The notes under the pieces were generated by a model, which was given only the letters and a program-made list of their open reading frames with translations, had not been told where the DNA came from and searched no databases. From NCBI RefSeq assembly GCF_011089895.1, contig NZ_JAANAT010000002.1:682001-746000 (forward strand): a stretch of 64,000 bases of DNA. The letters run 5' to 3'. Below, piece after piece: positions 25,364 through 34,013 of this stretch. The position numbers and the translations under genes are program-made. This DNA is from Mucilaginibacter inviolabilis. Its GTDB lineage: Bacteria; Bacteroidota; Bacteroidia; Sphingobacteriales; Sphingobacteriaceae. The first letter of the stretch is position 1. Each line of letters starts with the position of its first letter.

Positions 25364-26365
25364 GTGCCTGTAATTTTAGGAATCGAATCATCATGTGATG
25401 AAACCTCTGCATCTGTTTGTGTTGACGGAGAGATATTGAGCAATGTAATTGCTAATCAAACCATTCACGAAGCATACGGAGGCGTTGTCCCTGAGCTTGC
25501 CTCCAGGGTTCACCAGCAAAATATTGTTCCTGCCGTACAACAAGCATTATTGAACGCAAAAGTAAGCAAAAATGATATTGATGCAGTAGCTTTTACGCGC
25601 GGCCCCGGACTTTTAGGCTCACTTTTAGTAGGTGTATCATTTGCTAAGGCGTTTGCACTGGCCAAAAGCTTGCCGCTTATTGATATAAATCATATGCAGG
25701 CACATATATTGGCTCATTTTATTGGTGATCATAAACCTTCATTTCCGTTTTTATGTCTTACCGTATCTGGTGGGCATACGCAGATAGTTTTGGTTAACGA
25801 TTATTTTGACATGCAGGTGATAGGTCAAACGCTTGATGATGCCGCAGGTGAAGCGATGGATAAAACCAGCAAAATATTAGGCTTACCTTATCCGGGTGGA
25901 CCGCTGATTGATAAATACGCGCGCCAGGGTAATGCGGATGCTTACAAGTTTCCGGAACCACAAATACCCGGTTTGGATTTTAGCTTTAGCGGACTGAAGA
26001 CATCTATTTTATATTTCATTCGGGACAATGTAGCTAAGAACCCGGATTTTATCAGTCAGAATCTGCCGGATATTTGTGCATCAGTTGAAAAACGCATAGC
26101 TACTATATTGCTTAATAAATTGCAAAAGGCAGCGCGGGAACACGACATAAAACAAATTGCTTTAGCCGGCGGAGTATCGGCCAATACAGGTTTACGCCTG
26201 GGGCTACAAGATCTTTGTGCAAAAAATGGCTGGGAAAGTTTTATACCCAAAATGGAGTATTGTACTGATAACGCAGCTATGATAGCTATTGCGGGATACT
26301 ATAAATATTTAAAAGGCGAATTTGCCGGCCAGGAGATTGCTCCGTTGGCAAGAATGATATTTTAA
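25364..26365 (+). CDS. tsaD: tRNA N6-adenosine threonylcarbamoyltransferase TsaD
   Basis: The 333-residue protein begins at a GTG codon with VILGIESSCDETSASV, the Kae1/TsaD signature. It contains the metal-binding HMQAH motif, TVSGGHTQIV, LDDAAGEAMDK, GLDFSFSGLKT and AGGVSANTGLR. TsaD works with TsaB, TsaC and TsaE to make t6A37 in ANN-decoding tRNAs. The length is typical. It is divergent from tamB and flanked by short palindromic repeats on both sides. Confidence 0.97.
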   Translation: MPVILGIESSCDETSASVCVDGEILSNVIANQTIHEAYGGVVPELASRVHQQNIVPAVQQALLNAKVSKNDIDAVAFTRGPGLLGSLLVGVSFAKAFALAKSLPLIDINHMQAHILAHFIGDHKPSFPFLCLTVSGGHTQIVLVNDYFDMQVIGQTLDDAAGEAMDKTSKILGLPYPGGPLIDKYARQGNADAYKFPEPQIPGLDFSFSGLKTSILYFIRDNVAKNPDFISQNLPDICASVEKRIATILLNKLQKAAREHDIKQIALAGGVSANTGLRLGLQDLCAKNGWESFIPKMEYCTDNAAMIAIAGYYKYLKGEFAGQEIAPLARMIF

Positions 26366-26369
26366 TTTC

Positions 26370-26475
26370 GAATTATTGAATTAGTGATTTACTGAATTGA
26401 AAAGATTTTATCTTTCAATAATTCATTAATTGGTAACAATCACTAATTCAGTAATTCAATAAATCATTAATTAAA
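26370..26475. repeat. Inverted AATTCA/CACTAATTC-type repeat downstream of tsaD
   Basis: GAATTATTGAATTAGTGATTTACTGAATT-like units on the left are mirrored by CACTAATTCAGTAATTCAATAAATC-like units on the right, around ATCTTTC. It is related to the repeat upstream of tsaD. Confidence 0.45.
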
Positions 26476-26479
26476 AAAT

Positions 26480-26650
26480 ATGAACATTCCTTCATTGATT
26501 TTTTGGGCAGTTTTTGTGCTGCCGCTGGTTGCTTTTCTGATATGGCTAATGCGCCAGGACAAGAAGAAAGGGGTTACCGGGCTTATTGTATTGGCTATTA
26601 TTGTAATTGGTGGCATAGTTTATATGTACGTTAAAACGGGCGGACAGTAG
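26480..26650 (+). CDS. Small two-helix membrane protein
   Basis: A 56-residue frame starts MNIPSLIFWAVFVLPLVAFL and ends VYMYVKTGGQ. It has two hydrophobic helices separated by the basic turn RQDKKKG. It was found by reading the gap between tsaD and the CdiI-like gene; the next gene starts 44 bp later in the same direction. No family is recognised. Its fit between neighbours and clean membrane-protein layout support it as real. Confidence 0.55.
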   Translation: MNIPSLIFWAVFVLPLVAFLIWLMRQDKKKGVTGLIVLAIIVIGGIVYMYVKTGGQ

Positions 26651-26694
26651 ATCTGTTTTCCCGGAGCTTTGATTAGTAGGATTAAAGGATTGTT

Positions 26695-27093
26695 ATGAAG
26701 CTTGAAAATAACTGGAAACACAAGTCTCTTTTCAATCTGCAGAAAACGCACCCGGATAATCCCAATGAAACACCGACCAGGCTTGTGGCCCGCTGTGCCG
26801 AATTGATAAAAATCCCACTTAATGAATACTCTGTTGAGGATTTAAGGCTTATGATAGGACAGGGGCTGGGTTTACAATACCTGATACCTCTAGCCATTGA
26901 AAAACTTAATAACGATCTATTTGCGGAGGGTGATCTATACAAAGGTGACTTGCTAGCCAATGTATTAAGAGTTAACCGCGCATTCTGGAAACAAAACCCT
27001 GACCTGCGGGTGAAGTTAAATGAACTCATTGCTGAAAATAGAGACGTAATAACAGAAATGAATATTTCACTAATAGCGTTTGACACACTCTGA
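26695..27093 (+). CDS. CdiI-type contact-dependent growth inhibition immunity protein (orphan)
   Basis: The 132-residue soluble protein has the family pattern of CDI immunity proteins: SLFNLQKTHP, TRLVARCAELIKIPLNEYSVEDLRLMIGQGLGLQYLIPLAIEKL, then DLFAEGDLYKGDLLANVL. This corresponds to the LRxMIGQ...PLALxxL...AEGDxYxGDLL motif of the family. Classical members bind and neutralise a cognate CdiA toxin. No CdiA, CdiB, Rhs or other toxin gene is nearby, so it may give protection against neighbours or have been recruited elsewhere. A terminator follows. Confidence 0.75.
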   Translation: MKLENNWKHKSLFNLQKTHPDNPNETPTRLVARCAELIKIPLNEYSVEDLRLMIGQGLGLQYLIPLAIEKLNNDLFAEGDLYKGDLLANVLRVNRAFWKQNPDLRVKLNELIAENRDVITEMNISLIAFDTL

Positions 27094-27108
27094 ATAAAGT
27101 ATAAAAAC

Positions 27109-27139
27109 AAAAAGCTCTTGAATTTTCAAGAGCTTTTTT
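27109..27139. terminator. Bidirectional terminator
   Basis: AAAAAGCTCTTGAA pairs with TTCAAGAGCTTTTTT across a very short loop. It separates the convergent CdiI-like and IPT/TIG genes. Confidence 0.85.
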
Positions 27140-27156
27140 GATAACAATATTGAGAA

Positions 27157-29223
27157 TTACCTCGCTGCCCGAAAAATTTTCCTGTCACCGGCTGTATTAA
27201 AGCCCGTGATATAGTAATATGAGGGTGTTATCTCAATACCTCCCAGAGTATAACCAGCTGGTAGAGGATAACTTTTAAAATCAACTCCGTCGTTAATAGA
27301 TAGATTGAAGGTTTTACTGCCATAGGTAACGGTTGCACTATCTGCCTTAATCACGTTGCAAGTCTCTGTTCCAACCTGTGTCCAGGAGTCGCCCTTATTG
27401 GTTGACCGATAAAGGCGCTGACTGCCTTCTGTTTGGGCAGCCCCTTTATAGCTAAACGCACAAAATATGCTGTAACTGGCCGCGGCCATAAAATCTTTAT
27501 ACCCCAGGTTATAATAGTAAATACCGGTATATCCCTTAGTGGCCTCCCAGGTAATTCCTTTATTTGTTGAGCGGTAAAATAACTTTTCGTCTTTCGATGT
27601 ATAGTTTTTGCTCGTATCTACTGCAAAAAGATTATTGCTGCTGTAAGCATCATATATGCCCGCTATATAATTAAGCGCTAAACCGGGGAGGTTAATATAA
27701 GTATGCCTCCAGGAGGCACCACCATCGGAAGACCGGTACAGACTGGTATAGCGCATAATTGTAATATAACCGCTGGTAATAGCCATGCCTGTAAAACTGG
27801 AATCTGGTTCGGTGCTTTCTGGAGTAAGCTTTGTCCAGAAAATACCATTGGTTGATTTGGCGATGCCTTGGTTGGTGCTGATATAATAAGAGCTTTTATC
27901 AGCCTTTAAAACATTGATCACCAGTTTTTTTGATTTGTTGAAAGGGAGATTGTTATAAACATTGCTATATGTTTTTCCATCTGCACTATAGTATAAGTAG
28001 CCCGGATTATTGCCGCCGGTAATGAGCAAAGTTTGGCCCATATGCGCCATCTGGTTAATATTCTGCAATCCATTGATTGATGCCAGGTCTTCCCAATTCA
28101 GGTTAGGGTAGGGAGCATCAACCAGGTAAGTGCTTACCGAGCTTGATATAATTCCTTTGATGCTGATAGTGAGAGGAACAAACCCGCCTGTTTTTAAACC
28201 CGCCGGAACCTTAACCGTAACTTGCGTTGTTGTGGCAGTTACAACAGTTGCTGAAACAGTACCAAATTTAACCACTACATCGGCCGGGTTGTTGCTAAAG
28301 TTGATACCTGTTATGGTTACTAAATCGCCGGTTCTGCCTTCTGTAGGTTTAACGTCAATAAGATTTGGCGGAACTCCATAAGTAAATACAGGGCCATTAA
28401 CAGTTTCGCTGTTTTTTACTTTCAGACTGATGTTGCCAGTGGTACCTGTTAGGGGTACAAGCACTCTAAGCCGTGTTGGGGTGGCCGTCTTCACCGCGGC
28501 ATCTACACCGTTAAATTTCACTATGTTTTCTGTTAAAACCGAACTATAATTAACCCCGGTTATGGTTACCGTGTCATTGTATTTACCTTGTTGTGGACTA
28601 ATACTTTCGATAGTAGGTTTAGCCGAAACCGGCGTAGGGTCAACTATCTGCGTTTTGGGTTTGGCATTGTTGGTGAAGTTGGCAGCCGTATAGGAACCGT
28701 TTGAAATGAAATCTTTACCCGCTGCATCTTTAAAAACAATATCCCAGCTTACCGTAGCCGTATTGGCATTGATGGTGACTGTGATGCTACCCGAATTGGC
28801 GAAATAGATATTACCACCATTAATATACTGTACATAGGTTTGTACCGGGGTAGCTGTAGCCGTTGTAGCGTTTACTTTTAGCGCAGGATTGCCCGGATTT
28901 AAAGAGGTGCCTGCTTTTTTACTGAGGTTAACCGAACCGCCTTTAAGATCACTGATGAAAAATACCAGTTTACTGCCGCTGGCATCCAGGTTGGCGGTAG
29001 TTTGCAGGGCTTTTATATCGTCGCCATCTGCAGTATAATAGGTCGATGTAAAATCTGTAGCAGCCAGATTGTAATCGGCGCCATTGATTTTTGCGGTCAG
29101 AGCGGGTTTGGTTTTGTCGGGTGTTACGTCAGGACCTTTTTGACTTTTTGAGCAGGAAAAAAAGGTAATGATAAGCAGCATAAAGCCTACTGCTTTAAAA
29201 GTGTTTTGTAAGTGTGTAATCAT
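27157..29223 (-). CDS. IPT/TIG-domain lipoprotein with Asp-box (sialidase/photosystem-like) repeats
   Basis: The 688-residue protein has a lipoprotein signal ending FFSCSKSQK. An N-terminal beta domain (about 40-185) is followed by two IPT/TIG domains: SPQQGKYNDTVTITGVNYS, and PTEGRTGDLVTITGINFS about 85 residues later. The C-terminal half has five or more Asp-box-like units (YYSADGKTY, KSTNGIFW, YRSSDGGASW, YRSTNKGITW, YRSTNKGDSW), which indicate a beta-propeller. This is a common surface lipoprotein design in Bacteroidota, probably for binding polysaccharide or protein. No catalytic residues are evident. Confidence 0.8.
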   Translation of the reverse strand: MITHLQNTFKAVGFMLLIITFFSCSKSQKGPDVTPDKTKPALTAKINGADYNLAATDFTSTYYTADGDDIKALQTTANLDASGSKLVFFISDLKGGSVNLSKKAGTSLNPGNPALKVNATTATATPVQTYVQYINGGNIYFANSGSITVTINANTATVSWDIVFKDAAGKDFISNGSYTAANFTNNAKPKTQIVDPTPVSAKPTIESISPQQGKYNDTVTITGVNYSSVLTENIVKFNGVDAAVKTATPTRLRVLVPLTGTTGNISLKVKNSETVNGPVFTYGVPPNLIDVKPTEGRTGDLVTITGINFSNNPADVVVKFGTVSATVVTATTTQVTVKVPAGLKTGGFVPLTISIKGIISSSVSTYLVDAPYPNLNWEDLASINGLQNINQMAHMGQTLLITGGNNPGYLYYSADGKTYSNVYNNLPFNKSKKLVINVLKADKSSYYISTNQGIAKSTNGIFWTKLTPESTEPDSSFTGMAITSGYITIMRYTSLYRSSDGGASWRHTYINLPGLALNYIAGIYDAYSSNNLFAVDTSKNYTSKDEKLFYRSTNKGITWEATKGYTGIYYYNLGYKDFMAAASYSIFCAFSYKGAAQTEGSQRLYRSTNKGDSWTQVGTETCNVIKADSATVTYGSKTFNLSINDGVDFKSYPLPAGYTLGGIEITPSYYYITGFNTAGDRKIFRAAR

Positions 29224-29381
29224 ATTCAGTCAGGGGATATGCGCAATAAAGTTCAAGGCGGGGCAAAGATAGCAGAAATATCCGCTGTTTTAAATGTTAT
29301 TTGAACTTAACTATAAGATAATCAAAGTGAAAGCGGCTTGCGTAAAAATGACAGGTTGATTATACTTAGTATCAACAAAAG

Positions 29382-29408
29382 CGGGAGATGTGTATTACAC
29401 ATCTCCCG
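29382..29408 (-). terminator. Terminator of uvrA
   Basis: CGGGAGATGTGT pairs perfectly with ACACATCTCCCG around a three-base loop. On the minus strand it is followed by CTTTTGTTG, so it can end the uvrA transcript. Confidence 0.75.
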
Positions 29409-29438
29409 TTCAAATATATTTGCTAACTTAATTGAGGG

Positions 29439-32345
29439 TTAAAACCGCTCTTTTAAATAATGCCCTGTATGTGATTTTTTCTCTTTAATCAAATCTTCGG
29501 GAATGCCTTCAAATACTACTTTCCCGCCGCGATCACCGCCTTCAGGGCCAATGTCAATGATCCAGTCGGCACATTTAATCACATCCATATTGTGTTCTAT
29601 TACAATAATGGTGTTGCCATGCTCCAACAGGGCGTCAAAAGATTTGAGGAGTTTTTTAATATCGGCAAAATGCAGACCGGTAGTAGGCTCATCAAAAATA
29701 AAGAGTGTTTTATGGGTGTTATTTCCTTTTACCAGGAATGAAGCCAGTTTAATACGCTGTGCCTCACCACCAGAAAGGGTGTTTGACGATTGTCCCAATT
29801 GTACATAACCCAAACCTACGTCAACCAAAGGTTTTATTTTGGCGATGATTTTGGGTTCTTTGGCAAAAAATATCAACGCCTCATCAATAGTCATATGCAG
29901 CACTTCGGCCACGTTTTTTTCATTGTAGGTGATATCCAGTATATGTTGCTTAAAGCGGTTGCCGCCACAGGTTTCGCAGGTCAGGAAGATGTCGGCCATA
30001 AATTGCATCTCTATTTTTACCTCACCTTCGCCTTGGCAAACATCACAACGGCCGCCCTCTACGTTAAAGGAGAATGCTGATGGTTTTAAACCAGCCGCTT
30101 TAGCTGCCGGCTGTGAAGCATACAGGTTACGGATCTCGTCCCAGGCTTTTACATACGTAACCGGGTTGGAGCGTGATGAGCGGCCAATAGGATTTTGATC
30201 AACCAGCTCAACCTGTTCTATTTTAGCGTAATCCCCATCAATGCTGTCGTATGAGCCGGTTTGCTCTCCGGAGTAATTGCCCAGTACTTTTTGTAAAGCA
30301 GGCGCCAGGATGCGTTTTACCAGGCTGGTTTTACCCGAGCCTGATACGCCTGTTACAACTGTAAGTACGCCCAAAGGAAATTTAGCTGTAACATGCTGCA
30401 GGTTGTTCTCTCTGGCACCTTTTATCTCAATATAATCATTCCATTTACGACGATGTGCTGGAATAGCGATCTCTTCCTTTCCACTCAGGTAACGACCTGT
30501 TAAGCTATTGTCGTCTTTAATAATTTCGTTGTATGTGCCAGTGAAGATCAGTTCGCCGCCGTGAGTTCCGGCTTCCGGGCCAATATCAATAATATGATCG
30601 GCCGCTTTCATGATTTCCTCCTCGTGCTCCACCACCAATACGGTATTGCCAACATCGCGCAGTGATTTAAGCACACTGATGAGGCGTTGGGTATCACGTG
30701 GGTGTAGCCCGATGCTGGGCTCATCTAATACATATACAGAACCTACCAGGCTGCTTCCCAATGATGTAGCCAGGTTAATACGCTGCGATTCACCACCGGA
30801 TAAGGTATTTGACAAGCGGTTAAGCGTTAGATAGCTCAATCCCACATCATTTAAAAAAGACAAGCGATTGGTAATTTCCATCAATAGGCGTTTACCTACT
30901 TTGGCATCAGTTTCATTTAATTGTAGCCCCTTAAAAAATTCAAGAGCTTTATCCAACGGCATCAATACCACATCGGTAATAGAACGCTCACTGATTTTCA
31001 CATAGGATGCATCACGGCGCAAACGGCTCCCTTTACACTCGGGACAGGTAGTTTTACCGCGATAGCGCGACAACATAACCCGGTACTGAATTTTATAGGT
31101 CTGTGCTTCCATTTCCTGGAAAAACTCATCCAGTCCGCGGAAATATTTATTGCCTGTCCATAACAGGCGTTGTTGTTTTTCGGTTAGCTGATTGTACTGA
31201 CGGTGTATCGGGAAATCAAACTGTAAAGCATGTTTGATCAACGTATCATTCCACTCGCGCATTTTTTCGCCGCGCCATGGGGCAATAGCGCCCTCGTAAA
31301 TACTTTTGCTTTTATCCGGAATCACCAGGTCTTCATCAATACCAATCACTTTGCCATAACCTTCGCATTTTTTGCAGGCGCCGTAAGGATTGTTAAAACT
31401 GAAAAAATTAGGAGAAGGCTCTTCGAATTTAATACCATCAAGTTCAAACCTGTCGCAGAAAAAACGTTCCTGCTCACCATCTGCATCGGGCTCCTGGTAA
31501 CGCACGTAGCAATCGCCCTTACCTTCAAAAAAGGCGGTTTGTACCGAATCGCCCAGGCGGCTTACGGTTTCATCTTCCTCATTTTTGGAGATCCTGTCAA
31601 TCACTATCCGCACACCCGGGTAATGTGTAGGTGTTTCCTCTTCGATAGTTACCGGTTCGTTGCTTTCGGCTTTAAGCTTTTTGCCTTTAGCTTTTTTATC
31701 CCCATGAACCTCAGCCACCAATGAGGTATTGTCAATGGATTCATCCTCCAGCAAAGCTTCAATTTTTGACAGCTTGTTCAGATACTCTACCCGTACAAAA
31801 CCTTTTTGCATTAAAACAGCCAGCTCTTCTTTTAGGCTGCGGTTATTATGCGGATATAAGGGCGCTAAAATAGTTACCTGGCTTTCGTTGGGCAGCGATA
31901 GAATAAAGTTTACCACATCGGTAACGGAATCTTTCTTCACGATTTGGCCCGATACCGGGGAGATGGTCTTGCCAATGCGCGAGAAAAGCAATTTTAAATA
32001 ATCATATATTTCGGTGGAAGTACCTACCGTTGAACGCGGATTGGAAGTAATTACTTTTTGCTCAATAGCAATAGCGGGTGCAATACCTTTAATGTAATCA
32101 ACATCGGGCTTGTTCATGCGCCCTAAAAACTGGCGTGCGTAGGAAGAAAGGCTTTCTACGTAACGGCGCTGACCTTCGGCATACAAAGTATCAAAAGCAA
32201 GCGACGATTTGCCAGAACCTGACATTCCCGTAACTACAACCAGCTTGTTTTTGGGGATGGCCACATCCATATTTTTAAGGTTGTGTACCCGTGCCCCTTT
32301 AATAATGATATGTTTCTGCGGATCTTTTTCTGCTTCTTTAGTCAT
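29439..32345 (-). CDS. uvrA: Excinuclease ABC subunit A
   Basis: Starting at the ATG at 32345 gives MTKEAEKDPQKHIIIKGARVHNL, a normal UvrA beginning; an upstream in-frame ATG would read through an inverted repeat. The protein of about 968 residues has two ABC ATPase modules: Walker A GMSGSGKSSLAFDTL and GVSGSGKTSLVKRIL, signatures LSGGESQRINLA and LSGGEAQRIKLA, and zinc-finger cysteines (CKKCEGYGKV, CPECKGSRL, CDVCQGEG, CETCGGNRF). Residues near 205-235 contain a Lys/Glu-rich insertion (KKAKGKKLKAESNE). UvrA with UvrB and UvrC performs nucleotide excision repair. Confidence 0.97.
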   Translation of the reverse strand: MTKEAEKDPQKHIIIKGARVHNLKNMDVAIPKNKLVVVTGMSGSGKSSLAFDTLYAEGQRRYVESLSSYARQFLGRMNKPDVDYIKGIAPAIAIEQKVITSNPRSTVGTSTEIYDYLKLLFSRIGKTISPVSGQIVKKDSVTDVVNFILSLPNESQVTILAPLYPHNNRSLKEELAVLMQKGFVRVEYLNKLSKIEALLEDESIDNTSLVAEVHGDKKAKGKKLKAESNEPVTIEEETPTHYPGVRIVIDRISKNEEDETVSRLGDSVQTAFFEGKGDCYVRYQEPDADGEQERFFCDRFELDGIKFEEPSPNFFSFNNPYGACKKCEGYGKVIGIDEDLVIPDKSKSIYEGAIAPWRGEKMREWNDTLIKHALQFDFPIHRQYNQLTEKQQRLLWTGNKYFRGLDEFFQEMEAQTYKIQYRVMLSRYRGKTTCPECKGSRLRRDASYVKISERSITDVVLMPLDKALEFFKGLQLNETDAKVGKRLLMEITNRLSFLNDVGLSYLTLNRLSNTLSGGESQRINLATSLGSSLVGSVYVLDEPSIGLHPRDTQRLISVLKSLRDVGNTVLVVEHEEEIMKAADHIIDIGPEAGTHGGELIFTGTYNEIIKDDNSLTGRYLSGKEEIAIPAHRRKWNDYIEIKGARENNLQHVTAKFPLGVLTVVTGVSGSGKTSLVKRILAPALQKVLGNYSGEQTGSYDSIDGDYAKIEQVELVDQNPIGRSSRSNPVTYVKAWDEIRNLYASQPAAKAAGLKPSAFSFNVEGGRCDVCQGEGEVKIEMQFMADIFLTCETCGGNRFKQHILDITYNEKNVAEVLHMTIDEALIFFAKEPKIIAKIKPLVDVGLGYVQLGQSSNTLSGGEAQRIKLASFLVKGNNTHKTLFIFDEPTTGLHFADIKKLLKSFDALLEHGNTIIVIEHNMDVIKCADWIIDIGPEGGDRGGKVVFEGIPEDLIKEKKSHTGHYLKERF

Positions 32346-32347
32346 AA

Positions 32348-32417
32348 TAGTTGATAGTCGATGGCCCATAGACCATAGTAATTTGAGACGCAACTATGGT
32401 CTATGGACTATTGACCA
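32348..32417. repeat. Inverted repeat upstream of uvrA
   Basis: CATAGACCATAGT is inverted by ACTATGGTCTATG, with GATAGTCGATGG-like outer units. It resembles the other intergenic palindromes and could form a hairpin in the uvrA leader. Confidence 0.5.
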
Positions 32418-32477
32418 TGGTTTTTTTCCGGAATGCAAAAATCCTAAAATATTTAGCAGAATCCAAATCGGTTTTAC

Positions 32478-32508
32478 TTTGATTTGGGATTTACCCTGAA
32501 TAAATTTA
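32478..32508 (+). promoter_or_regulatory. Bacteroidota-type promoter upstream of a candidate RNA
   Basis: TTTG (32478-32481), exactly 19 bases, then TAAATTTA (32501-32508) matches TTTG-N19-TAnnTTTG except for the last base. Transcription would start near 32514, with no large reading frame before 32827. Confidence 0.5.
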
Positions 32509-32513
32509 TGAGT

Positions 32514-32712
32514 TTACAGTTTGCTGACTTTTAAATATTTAATCGCATAGAAAAGAGGTGCCTGCAAATTTTTTGAAGCGGTGATTAAACCATTGCAGAT
32601 TACCTATGTCAAATCCCCGGATAGGTATCAGAATTATGAATGGCAAAGCCCTCCATAAGCCCAATGAACCTGATTAACAGAAGTAAGTAAAAAAATATAA
32701 TTTGTTTTTTAG
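32514..32712 (+). ncRNA. Candidate structured RNA (6S-sized), or long leader of the sigma-factor gene
   Basis: This 480-bp gap without a gene holds a promoter-like element, a segment with nested complementary pairs (CCATT ... AATGG around ACCTAT ... ATAGGT, closed further out by TTAATC ... GATTAA), and a T-rich end (TTTGTTTTTT at 32701-32710). The size of about 200 nt and rod-like nesting recall 6S RNA, but no consensus was verified. Alternatively it is the 5' leader of the downstream sigma-factor gene. Confidence 0.3.
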
Positions 32713-32826
32713 CTGGGAATTTGTTTTATTTGAAGTAACAATTTCTTAACCCCTAAGGAGCACGCTATAGAATATACTTTACTTTAAAGGTTTTTAACTA
32801 AAAATTAAGTTTAAGTAGTACTTTCT

Positions 32827-33411
32827 ATGGATTTTCAATTGAAAAGTGATCAGGATCTAATCCATCTATACATTGCCGGTGACGAAGCTGGACTAGTGGA
32901 ATTGATCAGACGATATCAGACCAAAATATATACCTCTATTTACCTGCTTGTAAAAGACGAGTATCTGGCCGAGGATATTTTTCAGGATACCTTTATAAAA
33001 GTTATCAATACACTGAAAGCTGGAAAGTATAACGAAGAGGGTAAGTTTTTACCCTGGGTAACCCGAATTGCCCATAACTTGGTTATTGACCACTTCCGTC
33101 GTGAAAAACGCGCGCCTATGATTAGCAATGGCGACGATTTTGATATTTTTGAAGTATTGGGTAATTATGATGAAAGCACCGAAGACCGTATGGTACGTGA
33201 GCAAACCCATAAAGATCTTAAAACCCTGATACAATTGTTACCTTCTGAGCAAAAAGAAGTATTGATCATGCGCCATTTTGGCGATATGAGCTTTAAAGAA
33301 ATTGCTGATATTACCGAAGTTAGCATCAACACGGCATTGGGCCGGATGCGATATGCACTCAATAACCTCCGCAAAATGATGCAGAGTAAAGAGTTGAGTT
33401 TAAAAAATTAA
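32827..33411 (+). CDS. ECF-type RNA polymerase sigma factor
   Basis: The 194-residue protein has sigma-70 region 2 (LVELIRRYQTKIYTSIYLLVKDEYLAEDIFQDTFIKV, then LPWVTRIAHNLVIDHFRREKR) and region 4 (LPSEQKEVLIMRHFGDMSFKEIADITEVSINTALGRMRYAL). No anti-sigma gene with a FecR or zinc domain follows; instead there is a 64-residue conserved-looking soluble protein 212 bp downstream. A long-loop hairpin terminator lies between them. Confidence 0.93.
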   Translation: MDFQLKSDQDLIHLYIAGDEAGLVELIRRYQTKIYTSIYLLVKDEYLAEDIFQDTFIKVINTLKAGKYNEEGKFLPWVTRIAHNLVIDHFRREKRAPMISNGDDFDIFEVLGNYDESTEDRMVREQTHKDLKTLIQLLPSEQKEVLIMRHFGDMSFKEIADITEVSINTALGRMRYALNNLRKMMQSKELSLKN

Positions 33412-33421
33412 TCAAAAAACG

Positions 33422-33488
33422 TTGGGTTATTGACTGGGCAATTGGCTGGTTACACAGCAAAGCTTATCAATAACCCAATTTTTTTATG
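33422..33488 (+). terminator. Terminator of sigma-factor gene
   Basis: TTGGGTTATTGA (33422-33433) pairs with TCAATAACCCAA (33477-33488), followed by a run of T. The loop of about 43 nt is unusually long and contains further small pairings. Confidence 0.55.
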
Positions 33489-33623
33489 ATCAGTAACTTA
33501 ACTTATTCACTTTAGGTGATAAAAATTAACCCACAAAAAAAATTTCATTTAATTTTCATTTAGTAAAATATTATCTTTAAGTCGCCGTTATAAATCATAT
33601 AAAATTTACAACAAAATAAGCTT

Positions 33624-33818
33624 ATGGATGAAACTTTTACAACAACATTAAATGGAATTGCCAACCAGGCTCTGATGGACGAGAACGGACAAGATAATCT
33701 GGGTGCTGACGATTTGATATTTTACAATTCAATTCGTGCTGATTTGGACCTTTTGAACAAAAAACCCAAGGTACAAACTATACACCAGATACTTGACTAC
33801 TCTAAAAGCTTGCGTTAA
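33624..33818 (+). CDS. Small hypothetical protein (64 aa)
   Basis: The frame reads MDETFTTTLNGIANQALMDEN and continues with an acidic, then a helix-rich part ending IHQILDYSKSLR. It is soluble and acidic in its first half. No family is recognised. It lies between the sigma-factor gene and nth with its own likely promoter space, and its codon use resembles that of its neighbours. Confidence 0.6.
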   Translation: MDETFTTTLNGIANQALMDENGQDNLGADDLIFYNSIRADLDLLNKKPKVQTIHQILDYSKSLR

Positions 33819-34013
33819 GTATTCCGAACTTGCTGGTTCATAAATCATAATTGTTGATTGAAGCGGATGTTTGAAAAAAACTGAAACCAAAATGCAGCGT
33901 GATTTATGAACCTTTCTATTTTTATATAGATTGTGTAATTAATTATAATTTCATATATATTATAATATGTATGAACGCATCATCTTTACCCTGAAATTTT
34001 CTTAATTTTAAAA

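Noticed and set aside
32346..32393. Upstream extension of uvrA to an ATG at 32393
   Set aside because: The extra residues are encoded by an inverted repeat and do not resemble UvrA N-termini; the ATG at 32345 is normal.
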